In this document: piece after piece, positions 32,685 to 44,573 of the stretch | Numbering within the stretch: the stretch's first letter is position 1 | Layout: every line of letters starts with the position of its first letter | Assembly: GCA_015680905.1 (NCBI GenBank) | Contig: CM027385.1 | Location: 82,915,501-82,979,500 of the forward strand | DNA length: 64,000 bases | Source of the DNA: Coptis chinensis | Taxonomy: Eukaryota; Streptophyta; Magnoliopsida; Ranunculales; Ranunculaceae | Direction: 5' to 3' | Notes under the pieces: model-generated | Seen by the model: the letters and a program-made list of their open reading frames with translations, nothing else | Databases searched by the model: none | Told to the model about the DNA's origin: nothing | Made by a program: the position numbers and the translations under genes

Positions 32685-35288
32685 TTCCATTTCTCAGTTA
32701 CTTGGCCACGAAAGATATCTTCCTCTGATAGGCCAGCGCGTTGTAGTTCATCTAAAGGGAGATATATTCTTCCTCTCCTAGCACTGTTGTTCATATAACA
32801 AGAATGTCCATTATTAGTGAATGGTATAATGAATTTAAGTAACAGAACTTGCCAACATCAATCAAATCCCACTATTGTTACTACAATCTCCAAAATATAT
32901 AATTTACACAACAAACTACACAAGAAACCAACACGTTCTTTTGAATATTTAAAATTTGTAATACTTGAATGTAGAGAAACATACTCTTCTCCGACATCTC
33001 TGAGTATATTTGTGAGCTGATTCGCAATTCCAAGGGCTAGTGCAGCGTTGTAAACACTCGCTGCTGAGGCTTTGGAATTAGGAGCAATACCCATTACCGG
33101 AACGCTCATTAGTCCCACGGTCCCAGCTACATAGTAGCAGTATAGATAGAGCTCATCGAAGTTCTTGTATCTTGCTTTCTTCAAGTCCAATCTCATTCCA
33201 TCAATCATATCCTTGAAGGGCTATAAATGCAAATGAAACGAAGTTAGTTTCAAATCCCAAATAGATATGCATCCAAATAGCATAGATTTCAGGTATGAAG
33301 ATACCTGAATATCAATGGGGTATTTTGAGACAGTATGTGATAAAGCAGCATCATACAAGTCATAAGGGCGGCCTTCAAAGAGTTCAACCAGCCGTTGCTC
33401 CCATCGATCAAGAGCCATGGGTGTAATGTGTGAGGCATTAGGTCCATCAACAAGCTCATCTGTTCTTCTGCACCATACTGGAAGGTACTAATACGTTTTA
33501 GAACTATGACATGTAATAAGCATTGAACATATGAAGTTTAAGACACAGGGTGTATAAGCATTTTCGAGTTTATAAGAACAATGTCAACATAACATATATA
33601 CCAAACCAATCAACACTGCAATTGAGAAACTTCTCCTTGGGAACGTAGAGTATGCAAAGCTCTTGGTATGACTGATATAAGAGGTGAGCTCACAATCATG
33701 ATCAGGGGGTAGTCTTGGAGCATATTGGCAGTTTACACATTGCTAAAAATTCTTCTTGCGGTAAAGTTTGACACATTGGAATTTTCATTCAATTTGGTTA
33801 CCAAGACACGAATTCTACAAGCTGACATACTATTATACTCCTAACGCCGTAAGTACAAGTAAGGTAGAGAACAAGGCCTTGCTTGTAAACAAAATTGAAT
33901 AGATCAACAACAGTTCTTAAATTGGCACAAGAAGGTATTTAAGATCATCGAGCACTAAGAATGCATGTACCGTTTGACATTGGTTTATAGAAGTATACCG
34001 TATATGGCCCAGATAGCTCTTTGTCGCTCTGGAGTCATAAGCAATGTTCCTGGAAAATCGTAAAGTAGAGATTAAGTTTCACATTTCGGGCCATATAAAC
34101 GTGTCATTTAAATCATGAGTTCTGCTATTGCAGCCTTCTTGTCAATGATTTCATGTAATATAAGAAATTTTTTGAAGTAAAAATTCTCCATACACTAACA
34201 CAATACAATATTTTGTCCCAATCCGGCAATCCCCATCTTACAATAACACTGACCCATGGCCAAGATATTCATTATAACGAGCTACATTCTAAAGCAGTTG
34301 AATAAAGACTGGGCACAACTCAGGTATCAACTTTGGACTCTTGATTGGATCCTAACATTCAACTTTGGACTCTTGATTGATCTGTTTGTTGTGGGTAACG
34401 TTGTTTCTGCATTGTCCTATTCACAACACCAATGCTCCTCAACGGCACTAGTGAGCCCTTTCACAGTCGCCCCTACATTACTCGAACCTTGGGACACGTA
34501 TGTAGTAACTGCATATTGAATTTTTAACACTCAAACTACTTATGCCTGAAGCACCTAAGCTATGCAGACTATACAAACCATAATCTAAGAACTATATCTT
34601 CTTGCCTGAGGGTGCTATAATTTGTAAGTTTGCTAGTGTTACTGCCACATACCTGAGTTCATAATCAGCCAACGCCATAGTTTATTTCTCTTCTTGGTAA
34701 TTGAACTCCTCACAGTCACTATCAAAGCCTCCATATATGACTCCCATGAGGCCATGAGGGCAATGAAGATAGTCCATTTACTCTCTTTTGACTAGAAATG
34801 AAATTGGTAATAAAAAATTCCTAGTGTTAAATAAAGTAATAATGGCACTAATGGCTACCTGTCAAACCTGAATAACTTAATAACTTAACAGAAAAACATT
34901 AAAGAAAGTAAAACAGAGGAAGCAGAGGGAAGAACAATTGACTACCTAAGTAAAATGTCTTTGCATATTCAGCACAGACCTCACCACATCTGTCATAAGC
35001 TTCATTCAAAAGATTTGGATTTGTCATAGCATCAGCAGCATCTTCAGTTCTATGATCCAAAGATCTTCTCTTCAATAACTTCTCTTCTCCAACCAAAGCA
35101 GCTTGCTTAAGAACTACTTCATATACTTTCTCTTCAGAAGTTCTCACTACTTCACTTCGTAAAACTGAATACCCAGGTGAGAAATTCACAAATGAACAAC
35201 CCCTTCTCTTATTTCTTAAATTTAATCCCACCCCTTCAAATCTCAGTACACAACTTAAACTCTCCTTCGGAGAAACTATAGTAGTCAT
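32438..35288 (-). CDS. PSY: Phytoene synthase (PSY), plastid
   Basis: Five exons (34946-35288, 33999-34049, 33305-33477, 32985-33220, 32438-32783) join to a 382-residue frame. PSY condenses two geranylgeranyl diphosphates into 15-cis-phytoene, the first committed step of carotenoid synthesis in plastids. The first exon gives a basic, Ser-rich transit-peptide region and ends at YAKTFYLG. Later exons carry [15 protein letters not shown], the first Asp-rich motif [25 protein letters not shown] and the second Asp-rich motif DVGED (split by the last intron). All motifs needed for activity are visible. The last exon runs unbroken from ARRGRIYLP through [14 protein letters not shown] to the stop. 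From memory many plant PSY genes have an intron near SRWP, so one may have been lost. The gene is divergent from the GST array. Confidence 0.95.
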
Positions 35289-35390
35289 CTCAAAACACAC
35301 TTCCAGTAAAGCTTTACGTATAGAACAGTTGTAGTAAAGTTGATGAAGTGAAGTGTTAATGTGTGATATATAGCACTTGAACTTAAACTA

Positions 35391-35398
35391 TATATATG
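35391..35398 (-). promoter_or_regulatory. Candidate PSY TATA box
   Basis: TATATATA about 100 bases upstream of the PSY start codon. An alternative is CTATATATC at about 35361-35370. Confidence 0.4.
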
Positions 35399-35494
35399 TG
35401 TTTGGGTGTGTGAATGAAGAGCAAAAAAAGATGCTGTCGACAAGTTGTTTCAAAAGGTCCAAACCAAAATCTAAGCTTAGGTAACACCGATGGT

Positions 35495-35850
35495 CAGTAG
35501 GTAATGTGGACGTGGACTAAAGTGAGTGCAGAGCAACTCCTTTCACGATTTGCATTCTGCAACACCTCGTTGTATAGTGTCGTGTCAAAATTGTCAGTTG
35601 TGATAAGTTGATAACTGATAACTGATAACTCCTTGAAAGGTGTACCACGGTTGGACCTATCTAATTTTCCATCGTTCTTGTTTTTCTTTCGGTGATCCAT
35701 AGAGATAAGATAGGGTAATCTTCTTAGAGATATTCTTTGTTCCCCTTTTCCAAGCTGTCTCCAAATAATTTAATGAATAAAAAAATTGGGAACCAACAGC
35801 CAGTTCTGTCTTTTCTATGTGATACCACACATATCCATGTTACCTTCACC
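35495..35850 (+). repeat. Relic of a GST-unit 3' flank upstream of GST copy 1
   Basis: The sequence (GGTAATGTGGACGTGGACTA ... CACGATTTGCATTCTGCAAC ... TATGTGATACCACACATA) matches the downstream flanks of GST copies 1 and 2 (about 37490-38080 and 43085-43695), with an internal deletion. No GST coding sequence precedes it, so it looks like the scar of a lost copy. Confidence 0.75.
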
Positions 35851-35968
35851 ATCATTTTGGTTGGTTATAATAGATAGCTAGCTACCAGTCAAAAGGAATC
35901 AAAATGTCCCACGTCCTGTATGAATATTACGTGAGCAGGCAGCCAGTGGCACACATGCTCCTACTTTC

Positions 35969-35976
35969 TATATAAA
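35969..35976 (+). promoter_or_regulatory. TATA box of GST copy 1
   Basis: TATATAAA, 83 bases upstream of the ATG, within a promoter stretch conserved in all three copies. Confidence 0.7.
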
Positions 35977-36051
35977 TCAGCCCATCAGTCAATCTTTCTC
36001 TAATATACTATTTGATTTAGAGTTTCTTACAGCACACACAAGTCACAGACC

Positions 36052-37095
36052 ATGGTGGTGAAGGTGCATGGTCCTACTTTTACTGCAGCAACTAGAAGAG
36101 TTCTAGCTTGCTTGATCGAGAAGGGAATTGATTATGAGATTGTACCTCTTGATTTGTTGAATCGAGCACACAAAGATCCTGAATACCTCAAGTTACAGGT
36201 ACATTTTTTTTCTGGTCCATTCTTTAACTTTCTGTTGAACTGAGTGATTACTTATTAAAGATCTTATTTGATATGTTTATACAAAGAAAAAAATGTCCAC
36301 ATAGATCATGTTATATGGTAATGTTACAATTTTTGGTACACTCGTAGTTGTATAGGAGTGTTCTAGTGGTGCCCCGTATACTTCATATTGGGCAGCCTCG
36401 CAAGTTGCTCTTAATTCTCCTATCAAGTACTCCACAACAGACAAATTAATACATAGGATGCAGTGAATTGACGATTTATAATGTACATTCTTGCAGCCTT
36501 TTGGAGTTGTACCTGTTATAGAAGATGGAGATTTTACACTTTATGGTAAGCTCATATCGTAAACCACCACACAAGAACTATAAGATGGCCATTCTGCATA
36601 TGTTTTAGGACATTTCGATTGGTACTAAAGGGTGGCTTGGGTTTTAAATATGCAGAATCAAGAGCAATTCTAAGATACTATGCGGAGAAGTACAAGTCAG
36701 AAGGGACAGAGCTGCTAGGGAAGACTGTTGAGGAGAGGGGGGTTGTTGAACAATGGCTAGAGGTTGAAGGCCAGAATTACCATCCACCTATTGATACTCT
36801 AATTGTGCACCTAAAGGTCTTCCCTAAGATGGGTGTCCCAGCAGATATGAAACTTGTTGAAGAGAGTGAAGAGAAGCTTGCGAAGGTGTTGGACATTTAT
36901 GAAGAGAGGCTCTCAAAGAGCAAGTACTTAGCTGGGGACTTCTTTAGCCTGGCTGATCTCTCACACCTTCCAGCCACAGAGTATTTGGTGAATGATATTG
37001 GGAAGGATTACATGATAAGGGATAGGAAGCATGTGAGTGCTTGGTGGGATGATATCAGTAGCAGGCCATCTTGGAAGAAGGTTCTCCAACTCTAA
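36052..37095 (+). CDS. GSTF: Phi-class glutathione S-transferase, array copy 1
   Basis: Exons 36052-36198, 36497-36545 and 36656-37095 give 211 residues, the normal phi-class length and three-exon structure. The N-terminal thioredoxin-like domain has the glutathione-site motif PFGVVPVIEDGDFTLYESRA. The C-terminal helical domain has KSKYLAGDFFSLADLSHLP and HVSAWWDDISSRPSW, closest in memory to the Arabidopsis GSTF9/F10 group. These cytosolic enzymes conjugate or reduce electrophiles with glutathione, and some carry flavonoids. The position that holds the catalytic Ser in GSTF9/10 (residue 12, context FAS) is Ala here (FTAATRR). A nearby Thr could substitute, so activity is uncertain. The start codon sits in ACCATGGTG. 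Confidence 0.93.
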
Positions 37096-39847
37096 GGGCG
37101 TCAATGTGGAATAAGAATGCTAGGTTACTTTCTTTCTTTGATCGTTTTTGGACTGGGACTTCTTTGTTTGTTTTGATAGTAAGCAAATCATTGGTGATTG
37201 TTCAACTTCTTTATCAAATTTCAAACATCATTTTAAGCCTCCAAGTAGAGTAATAAAATAAAAAATTGTTCTACTCAGAATTGTTATTAACATGTTGTTT
37301 CCACATTATCACAGGCTCACAGCAAATCTAACAGCAGAGGTCACTAATATATATAAAAGAATGATGTATACAAACCTTATAGACCTAACTCTATTCTTCA
37401 GATACATGCAAATACAAAAGATCCCCTCCATTCTCCAAGAACTTTCTCCTCCACAGAGGAAAGAAAAATGCATTTCTTCCAAAACCGTGGTAATGTGGAC
37501 ATGGACTAAAGTGAAGTCTACCAAGTAAAAGTGCTCACCTCTTATCTAAGGGATTGGTACAGAGCAACTCCTTTCACGATTTGCATTCTGCAACACTCGC
37601 TGTATAGTGTGGTGTCAAAATTGTCAGTTGTGATAACTGATAACTCTTTGAAAGGTGTTACACGGTTGCACCTATCTAATTTTCTATCGTTCTTGTTTTT
37701 CTTTTTTCTTTTTTTTTTTGAAACAAACATTGCATTGTAGACTGGACTGGACGTTATAGAAGCAGAGTTTCACCGACATGGGAACTCTATCACTACTAGC
37801 AGACGATAAATTAGACTTGGCTGATTCAGTCGTCATGAGATGTGCATGCTGAATCAAGCCCCTAACCCCCTAGGACAATAAACAAACTTGCAGTAGCTAA
37901 AAGATAGTTTGAGATTCCTAATCTCGTGCAAAAAATAAACCCAAAAGACTCCATGACACATTAGCAGATTCTCCATTAAGATCCTGGACTATGCTCTTGC
38001 TATCTGAGCAAACGACTGGCCTTTCAACATTTTGCTGAAGGGCTTGTTCCAATCCTGCTTTTCTATGTGATACCACACATACTCAACCCTTTTTCATGGT
38101 GTAGTACGGGTGCTTTACATAGGCCCACTCCATGCCACCTTTTCAAACAACTCATGTCTTGGGTCTTGGTACTTCAAATCCAAGCATCACAATACCAAGT
38201 TTCGAGCAATCCTATCTATATTAATATCCGTTTCTCCCAAAATGCTCATAGTGAGCCACATCAGCAAAATTTTTAAAATAGTCTCTATTTGAAAAATAAT
38301 TACTTGCCTTCTTACCAAACTAACCCTGAATTTGGCCTGCTATCTAATTTAATATAAATTAAAATTGTCCTTTCATGTGTTATGCTAAAACAAAAAACAA
38401 AGCTACGCATTATTTCATTATTTCAAATGTCCGCATGGGATAAAAAAAAACAAATTCTAAAAAACAATGGATTAGTTAATTGATATGTATTAGTTATTGG
38501 ATATGGATATGGATATGGATATGTATTAGTTAATAGATATGGATATGGATTAGTTAATGGATCATGATATGTATTACTTATTGGATATGGATATGTTAAA
38601 CTTCCAAGTGCTTCCCTTAAATATAGGCCCAGACATGATGGGTTTAAGAATAACAGGCCCGGCCACAGGTCGGCCTGCATGGCTAGTTATAGTCTTTGTA
38701 TTGTGATACTTGATTTATTAGATGTGGTTGAGGGGTGTCAAAATCCCCCCCCCCCGGCCATTGGGCTGAAAAAACCTTTAAAATTAGGCCTTCACACATT
38801 TGTGGGCTGGGTCTACCCAGGCCCTCAAGCCTTTTAAGGGAGGGTAAAGGCCTAGACTTTGAAACTTAAGCATTTCTTTAAGCCCGGCCATCATTAGGCC
38901 CTCAACATTTATCACATATATATTTAATAAATCTTCATACAATATATTTCATTTTAGCATTAATATACTACAAATCACTTAAAGGAACGTTTATCTCTTA
39001 AGTTTGTCAACTTTATAATTTCATTATAATATTTTATGAAATGAATTTAGTTGATCTTAATTAACTAATACAATTTTACCACGTTTTTTTTAGTAGTTTG
39101 AAGGTTTAATTGTGAAGTGCATTCAATTTTATCATTTTAACTAATGTTTATACATTTATTTTGTAAATCAAATGTATAACATAGTATCCGACTCTCACGT
39201 TAGGCCCTCAAACCCGGCCCTTCAAGCCCTCTCGAGAGGGTTGAGGGGCGGGTAAAGGCTTCAAGATTTAAGTATTGGCCCGCCCCGACCTGGCCCTTAA
39301 AACAAATGAAAGTAGGGCTGGCCCGGCCCTCAAAGCATGAGGGTTTCGTTGTTTGAGGGCCGAGCCAGCCCGACCCAGCCCAGCCCATTTGACACCACTA
39401 CTGAGTGGTTCTATAATCCATAGAAAAACATGATCTGGACCATAACTGATAGGTTATTTATTAGCTGTAGAGACCACGCTAACTGATAGGAACTCTTTCA
39501 TGTCAACGAGCTATAGAGGCAACACATTCGAATTGTGCTTGATTGTGAGTATATGGAAAGCTATTTACGCCAATGCACCACACAATCGATTGATAAGGAT
39601 CCAATACGTTGACTTGTTGGATCAGCATTTCAAAACGAAAATTTCAGTTTTTCAAGTATGGGCAACAAAAATCATTATCTTCCGACACAGTCTGTTATGC
39701 AAAATTGCAAATACTAAAGATTTTAAATATCGACTATGATTCAGACACTGTTGACTATTATTTAAGGTCGTGTAATAGTGAAATGAGCTGATGGTGTTGG
39801 AGTATGAGAGACAGTGATTGGAATACAGTTACTGGATCATATTATTA
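37096..39847. other. Downstream flank of GST copy 1
   Basis: Duplicated in the flank of copy 2 (42690-48099). No gene is supported. It holds a Helitron (38210-38686) and a tract of GGCCCGGCCC-rich repeats (38740-38900 and 39200-39390) that resembles the inverted ends of another MITE. Confidence 0.6.
38210..38686 (+). mobile_element. Non-autonomous Helitron, 477 bp (absent from the copy 2 flank)
   Basis: It begins TCCTATCTATATTAATATCC and ends GGCCTGCATGGCTAG, i.e. 5' TC and 3' CTRR, inserted between A (38209) and T (38687). Removing it restores GAGCAATTATAG, the sequence seen at 43814-43825 in the copy 2 flank. A GC-rich hairpin (GGCCCGGCC) lies just inside the 3' end. It contains a GGATAT microsatellite. 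Confidence 0.85.
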
Positions 39848-41236
39848 CAGTTTTCTAGCTTTATCCCCCAGAACTTAGGCCAATTAGTTTTACCCCCGTT
39901 CTTTCATCTAGAGGTTTACTCTCCAAGATTACACCACATTCAAGTCAACTGTTATCTTTTTAGTTAATGCATGTAAAAAGATTTCATTGCCCTTTGCCCT
40001 TTTAATAGTTTTATAGCTTTACTCCCAGAATTTAGATCAATTAGCTTTATCCCCCAGTTCTTTCATCTAGAGGTTTACCCCCAGGACTTAGGCCAATTAG
40101 CTTTACCCCCTAGTTCTTTCATTTAGAGGTTTACCCCCCTCCCCCAAGACCACAACACATCCAAGTCAATTGAGTTTGACAGTAATGTTTTTGGTCAAGA
40201 CAAATGAAAAAACTCTAATGCCCTTTTCTAGGTATAATTACATAAATACTATGTGACTTTGACAAATACAAAATTAGAATTCAAATAATCTATGACACAT
40301 GTCATGATCTTGTGAACTCTATCTGACAGTCATACACCATTTTAAGAGTATGGATGTCATTTGATAAGGATTGGTATATAACAAAATATATAAAATATAT
40401 AATCTATTTATTTATTTTTTATTGTATAAAATATTATATAAAATTATAAACTAATAATATAAAATTGTAATAACAAAATAATAATAATAAATGATAAATA
40501 TATATATTTATACTAGTTTTTATAGTGGTAAAATGAATTATTCAAAGCAAATAAAATTTTAATTAATTTTAATTTTCGGATCGGATATTATCCGATATCC
40601 GATTCGGATATCTGAAATCGGATTCGGATACGGGTTCGGATATCGATATAAATTTTCGGATTCGGATTCGGATTCGGATTCGGATTCGGATTCGGATATA
40701 GCCATATCCAAATCCGAACCTATCTGTTTGCACCCCTAGATAGTAGTGATGGTGTATAACCGTTGGATATAGTTCACAAGACCGTGTCATGTGTCCTAGA
40801 TGATTTGAATTCTAATTTTGTATTTGCCAAAGTCATAGGGTATTTATGTAATTATAACTAGAAAAGGGTTTTATAGTCTTTTCATTTGTCTTGACCAAAA
40901 ACATTACGGTCAAACTCAATTGACTTGGATGTGTTGTGGTCTTGGGGGGTAAACCTCTAAATGAAAGAATTAGGAGGGTAAAGCTAATTGTCCTAAGCTC
41001 TGAGGGTAAACCTCTAGATGAAAGAGCTGGGGGGATAAAGCTAATTGGCCTAAGTTCTGGGGGTAAAGCTAGAAAACTATTAAAAGGGCACAGGACAATA
41101 AAGTCTTTTTACATGCATTGACCAAAAAGATAACAGTTGATTTGGATGTGGTGTAATCTTGAGAGTAAACCTCTAAATGAAAGAACTGTAAAAAAGCTAA
41201 TTGACCTAAGTTCTAGGGGATAAAGCTAGAAAACTG
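39848..41236. mobile_element. Foldback-type hAT element, 1389 bp
   Basis: The termini CAGTTTTCTAGCTTTATCCCC are inverted, and inverted similarity extends about 450-490 bp in from each end. The 8-bp duplication TATTATTA lies at 39840-39847 and 41237-41244. The homologous position upstream of GST copy 3 (48092-48099) has one TATTATTA and no element. The arms contain repeated GGGGGTAAAGCTAATTGGCC units. There is no transposase. Confidence 0.88.
40580..40700. repeat. TTCGGA hexamer array
   Basis: At least eight TTCGGA repeats plus degenerate GATATCCGA units lie at the centre of the foldback element. Confidence 0.85.
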
Positions 41237-41565
41237 TATTATTATTGGAGTTAATATAATATTTCCAGAATATCTCCATATCACGGAATATTTAAAATCT
41301 AATAACTATGTTTATCATGGACAAAAAATAATCTAACTATGTAAAGATGTTCCAGAGATTTTGTATTAAATTGGTTACCTAAAAATTATGTGAATTTAAT
41401 AATTAGTAATTTGATTGTAAATAAGTTTCTTAAAATTCTATGAATCAAAATGTTTTCCTATAGCTAGCAGTCAAAAGGAATCAAAATGTCCCACGAGATT
41501 CTTGCTTCACTCCTGTAGAAATATTAGGTGAGCAGTTAGCCAGTGGTACACATGCTCCTATTTTC

Positions 41566-41573
41566 TATATAAA
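41566..41573 (+). promoter_or_regulatory. TATA box of GST copy 2
   Basis: TATATAAA, 83 bases upstream of the ATG. Confidence 0.7.
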
Positions 41574-41648
41574 TCAGCCCATCAGTCAATCTTTCTCTAA
41601 TATAGTATTTGATTTAGAGTTTCTTACAGCACACACAAGTCATAGACC

Positions 41649-42689
41649 ATGGTGGTGAAGGTGCATGGTCCTGCTTTTGCTCCAGCAACTAGGAGAGTTC
41701 TAGCTTGCTTGATCGAGAAGGGAATTGATTATGAGATTGTACATGTTGATACGTTGAATGGAGCAAACAAAGATCCTGAATTCCTCAAGTTACAGGTACC
41801 TTTTTTTTCTGGTCCATTCTTTAACTCTTTGTATAATTAACTTTCTGTTGAACTGAGTGACTACTTATTAAAGATCTTATTTGATCTGTTTATGCAAAGA
41901 AAAAAATGTCAACATAGATCATGTTATATGGTAACGTTACAATTTTTGGTACACTCGTAGTCGTATAGGAGTGTTCTAGTGACTTGTAGAATTCCAAGTT
42001 GCTCTTAATTCTCCTTTCAAGTACTCCACAACAAACAAATTAATACATAGGATGCAGTGAATTGACGATTTATAATGTCCATTCTTGCAGCCTTTTGGAG
42101 TTGTACCTGTTATAGAAGATGGAGATTTTACACTTTATGGTAAGCTCATATCGTAAACCACCACACAAGAACTATAAGATGGCCATTCTGCATATGTTTT
42201 AGGACATTTCGATTGGTACTCAAGGGTGGCTTGGGTTTTAAATATGCAGAATCAAGAGCAATTCTAAGATACTATGCGGAGAAGTACAAGTCAGAAGGGA
42301 CAGAGCTGCTAGGGAAGACTGTTGAGGAGAGGGGCCTTGTTGAACAATGGCTAGAGGTTGAAGGGCAGAATTACCATCCATCTATTTATAATCTACTTGT
42401 GCACCTCAAGTTCTTCCCTAAGATGGGTGTCCCAGTAGATATGAAACTTGTTGAAGAGAGTGAAGAGAAGCTTGCGAAGGTGTTGGACATTTATGAAGAG
42501 AGGCTCTCAAAGAGCATGTACTTAGCTGGGGACTTCTTTAGCCTGGCTGATCTCTCACACCTTCCAGCCACAGAGTATTTGGTGAATGATATTGGGAAGG
42601 ATTACATGATAAGGGATAGGAAGCATGTGAGTGCTTGGTGGGATGATATCAGTAGCAGGCCATCTTGGAAGAAGGTTCTCCAACTCTAA
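41649..42689 (+). CDS. GSTF: Phi-class glutathione S-transferase, array copy 2
   Basis: Exons 41649-41795, 42091-42139 and 42250-42689 give 211 residues and close in frame. The sequence is nearly identical to copy 1 from exon 2 onward. The catalytic-serine position (residue 12) is Pro in this copy (FAPATRR), a change that should also bend the loop next to the glutathione thiol. The region 46-54 reads HVDTLNGAN, where the other copies have PLDLLNRAH or PLDMLNGAH. All glutathione-binding residues in exon 2 are kept. Either it has reduced catalytic activity and acts as a binding protein, or a neighbouring Thr or backbone group activates the thiol. Its 3' flank matches copy 1 closely, pointing to a recent duplication. 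Confidence 0.93.
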
Positions 42690-44079
42690 GGGCGTCAATG
42701 TGGAATAAGAATGCTAGGTTACTTTCTTTCTTTGATCGTTTTTGGACTGGGACTTCTTTGTTTGTTTTGATAGTAAGCAAATCATTGGTGATTGTTCAAC
42801 TTCTTTATCAAATTTCAAACATCATTTTAAGTCTCCAAGTAGAGTAATAAAATAAAAAGTTGTTCTGCTCAGAATTGTTATTAACATGTTGTTTCCACAT
42901 TATCACAGGCTCACAGCAAATCTAACAGCAGAGGTCACTAATATATATAAAAGAATGATGTATACAAACCTTATAGACCTAACTCTATTCTTCAGATACA
43001 TGCAAATACAAAAGATCCCCTCCATTCTCCAAGAACTTTCTCCTCCACAGAGGAAAGAAAAATGCATTTCTTCCAAAACCGTGGTAATGTGGACATGGAC
43101 TAAAGTGAAGTCTACCAAGTAAAAGTGCTCACCTCTTATCTAAGGGATTGGTACATAGCAACTCCTTTCACGATTTGCATTCTGCAACACCTCGCTGTAT
43201 AGTGTCGTGTCAAAATTGTCAGTTGTGATAACTGATAACTCTTTGAAAGGTGTTGCACCTATCTAATTTTCCATCGTTCTTGTTTTTCGTTTTCTTATTT
43301 TTTTTTGAAACAAACATTGCATTAACAGATAGCAAAAAAGGTTATACAGACTAGACTGGACGTTATAGAAGCAGAGTTTCACCTACATGGGAACTCTATC
43401 ACTACTAGCAGACGATAAATTAAACTTGGCTGATTCAGTCATGAGATGTGCATGCTGAATCAAGCCCCTAAGCCCCTAAGCCCCTAGGACAATAAACAAA
43501 CTTGCAGTAGCTAAAAGATAGTTTGAGATTCCTAATCTTGTGCAAAAAACCCAAAAGACTCCATGACACATTAGCAGATTATCCATTAAGATCCTGGACT
43601 ATGCTCTTGCTATCTGAGCAAACCACTAGCCTTTCAACATTTTGCTGAAGGGCTTGTTCCAATCCTGCTTTTCTATGTGATACCACACATATTCAACCCT
43701 TTTTCATGATGTAGTACGGGTGCTTTACATAGGCCCACTCCATGTCACCTTTTCAAACAACTCGTGTCTTGGGTCTTGGTACTTCAAATCCAAGCATCAC
43801 AATACCAAGTTTGGAGCAATTATAGTATTTGTATTGTGATACTTGATTTATTAGATGTGGTTGAGGGGTGTCAAAATGGCTCTCAAGCCCCCAGCCCGCC
43901 CGCCCGCCCCGACCCGGCTATTGTGCTGAAAAAACCTTCAAAATTAGGCCTTCACACATTTGTGGGCTGGGTCTACCCGGCCCTCAAGCCTTTTAAGGGA
44001 GGGTAAGGGCCTAGACTTTGAAACTTAAGCATTTGTTTAAGCCCGGCTATCATTAAGCCCTCAACATTCATCACATATA

Positions 44080-44478
44080 TCTATATAATAAAAAGCAATG
44101 GTGTAGGGCCTCCATCCAGTGGTTGTCATTGTCTTTTAGTAAGTTGTGACATGGTAGATCCAAGTGTTTGGAGAGTTTGTATAATTTTGTTAAGTGTAAT
44201 CAATACTATGGGATCTGTCCAAAAATCTACAATTGCGGTTGGGGTTATAAATTGTTGGGCTAGCCCATAAACTGTTAGGCCTACAATTGATTTGGGTTTA
44301 TAGATAATGGGTAATTAGGATGACCTTGCGGCTGAACTTATAAATTGAGTTGTTTCGCTGGTCTTGCGCCGAATATTTTACGCCTAAGATGCGTGCGCTT
44401 TTACTGCAACGATGAGTTATCGGGGTAGTCTGCAGGCGCCGTCCGAGGTCTCATGTCGAAGCCACGGGCATGCCCTAG
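44080..44478 (+). mobile_element. Non-autonomous Helitron, 399 bp (absent from the copy 1 flank)
   Basis: It begins TCTATATAATAAAAAGCAATG and ends with the hairpin GGGCATGCC followed by CTAG, inserted between A (44079) and T (44479). Removing it restores CACATATATATTTAATAA exactly as found at 38913-38930 in the copy 1 flank. No open frame. Confidence 0.92.
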
Positions 44479-44573
44479 TATTTAATAAATCTTCATACAA
44501 TATATTTCATTTTAGCATTAATATACTACAAATCACTTAAATGAATGTTTATCTCTTAAGTTTGTCAACCTTA

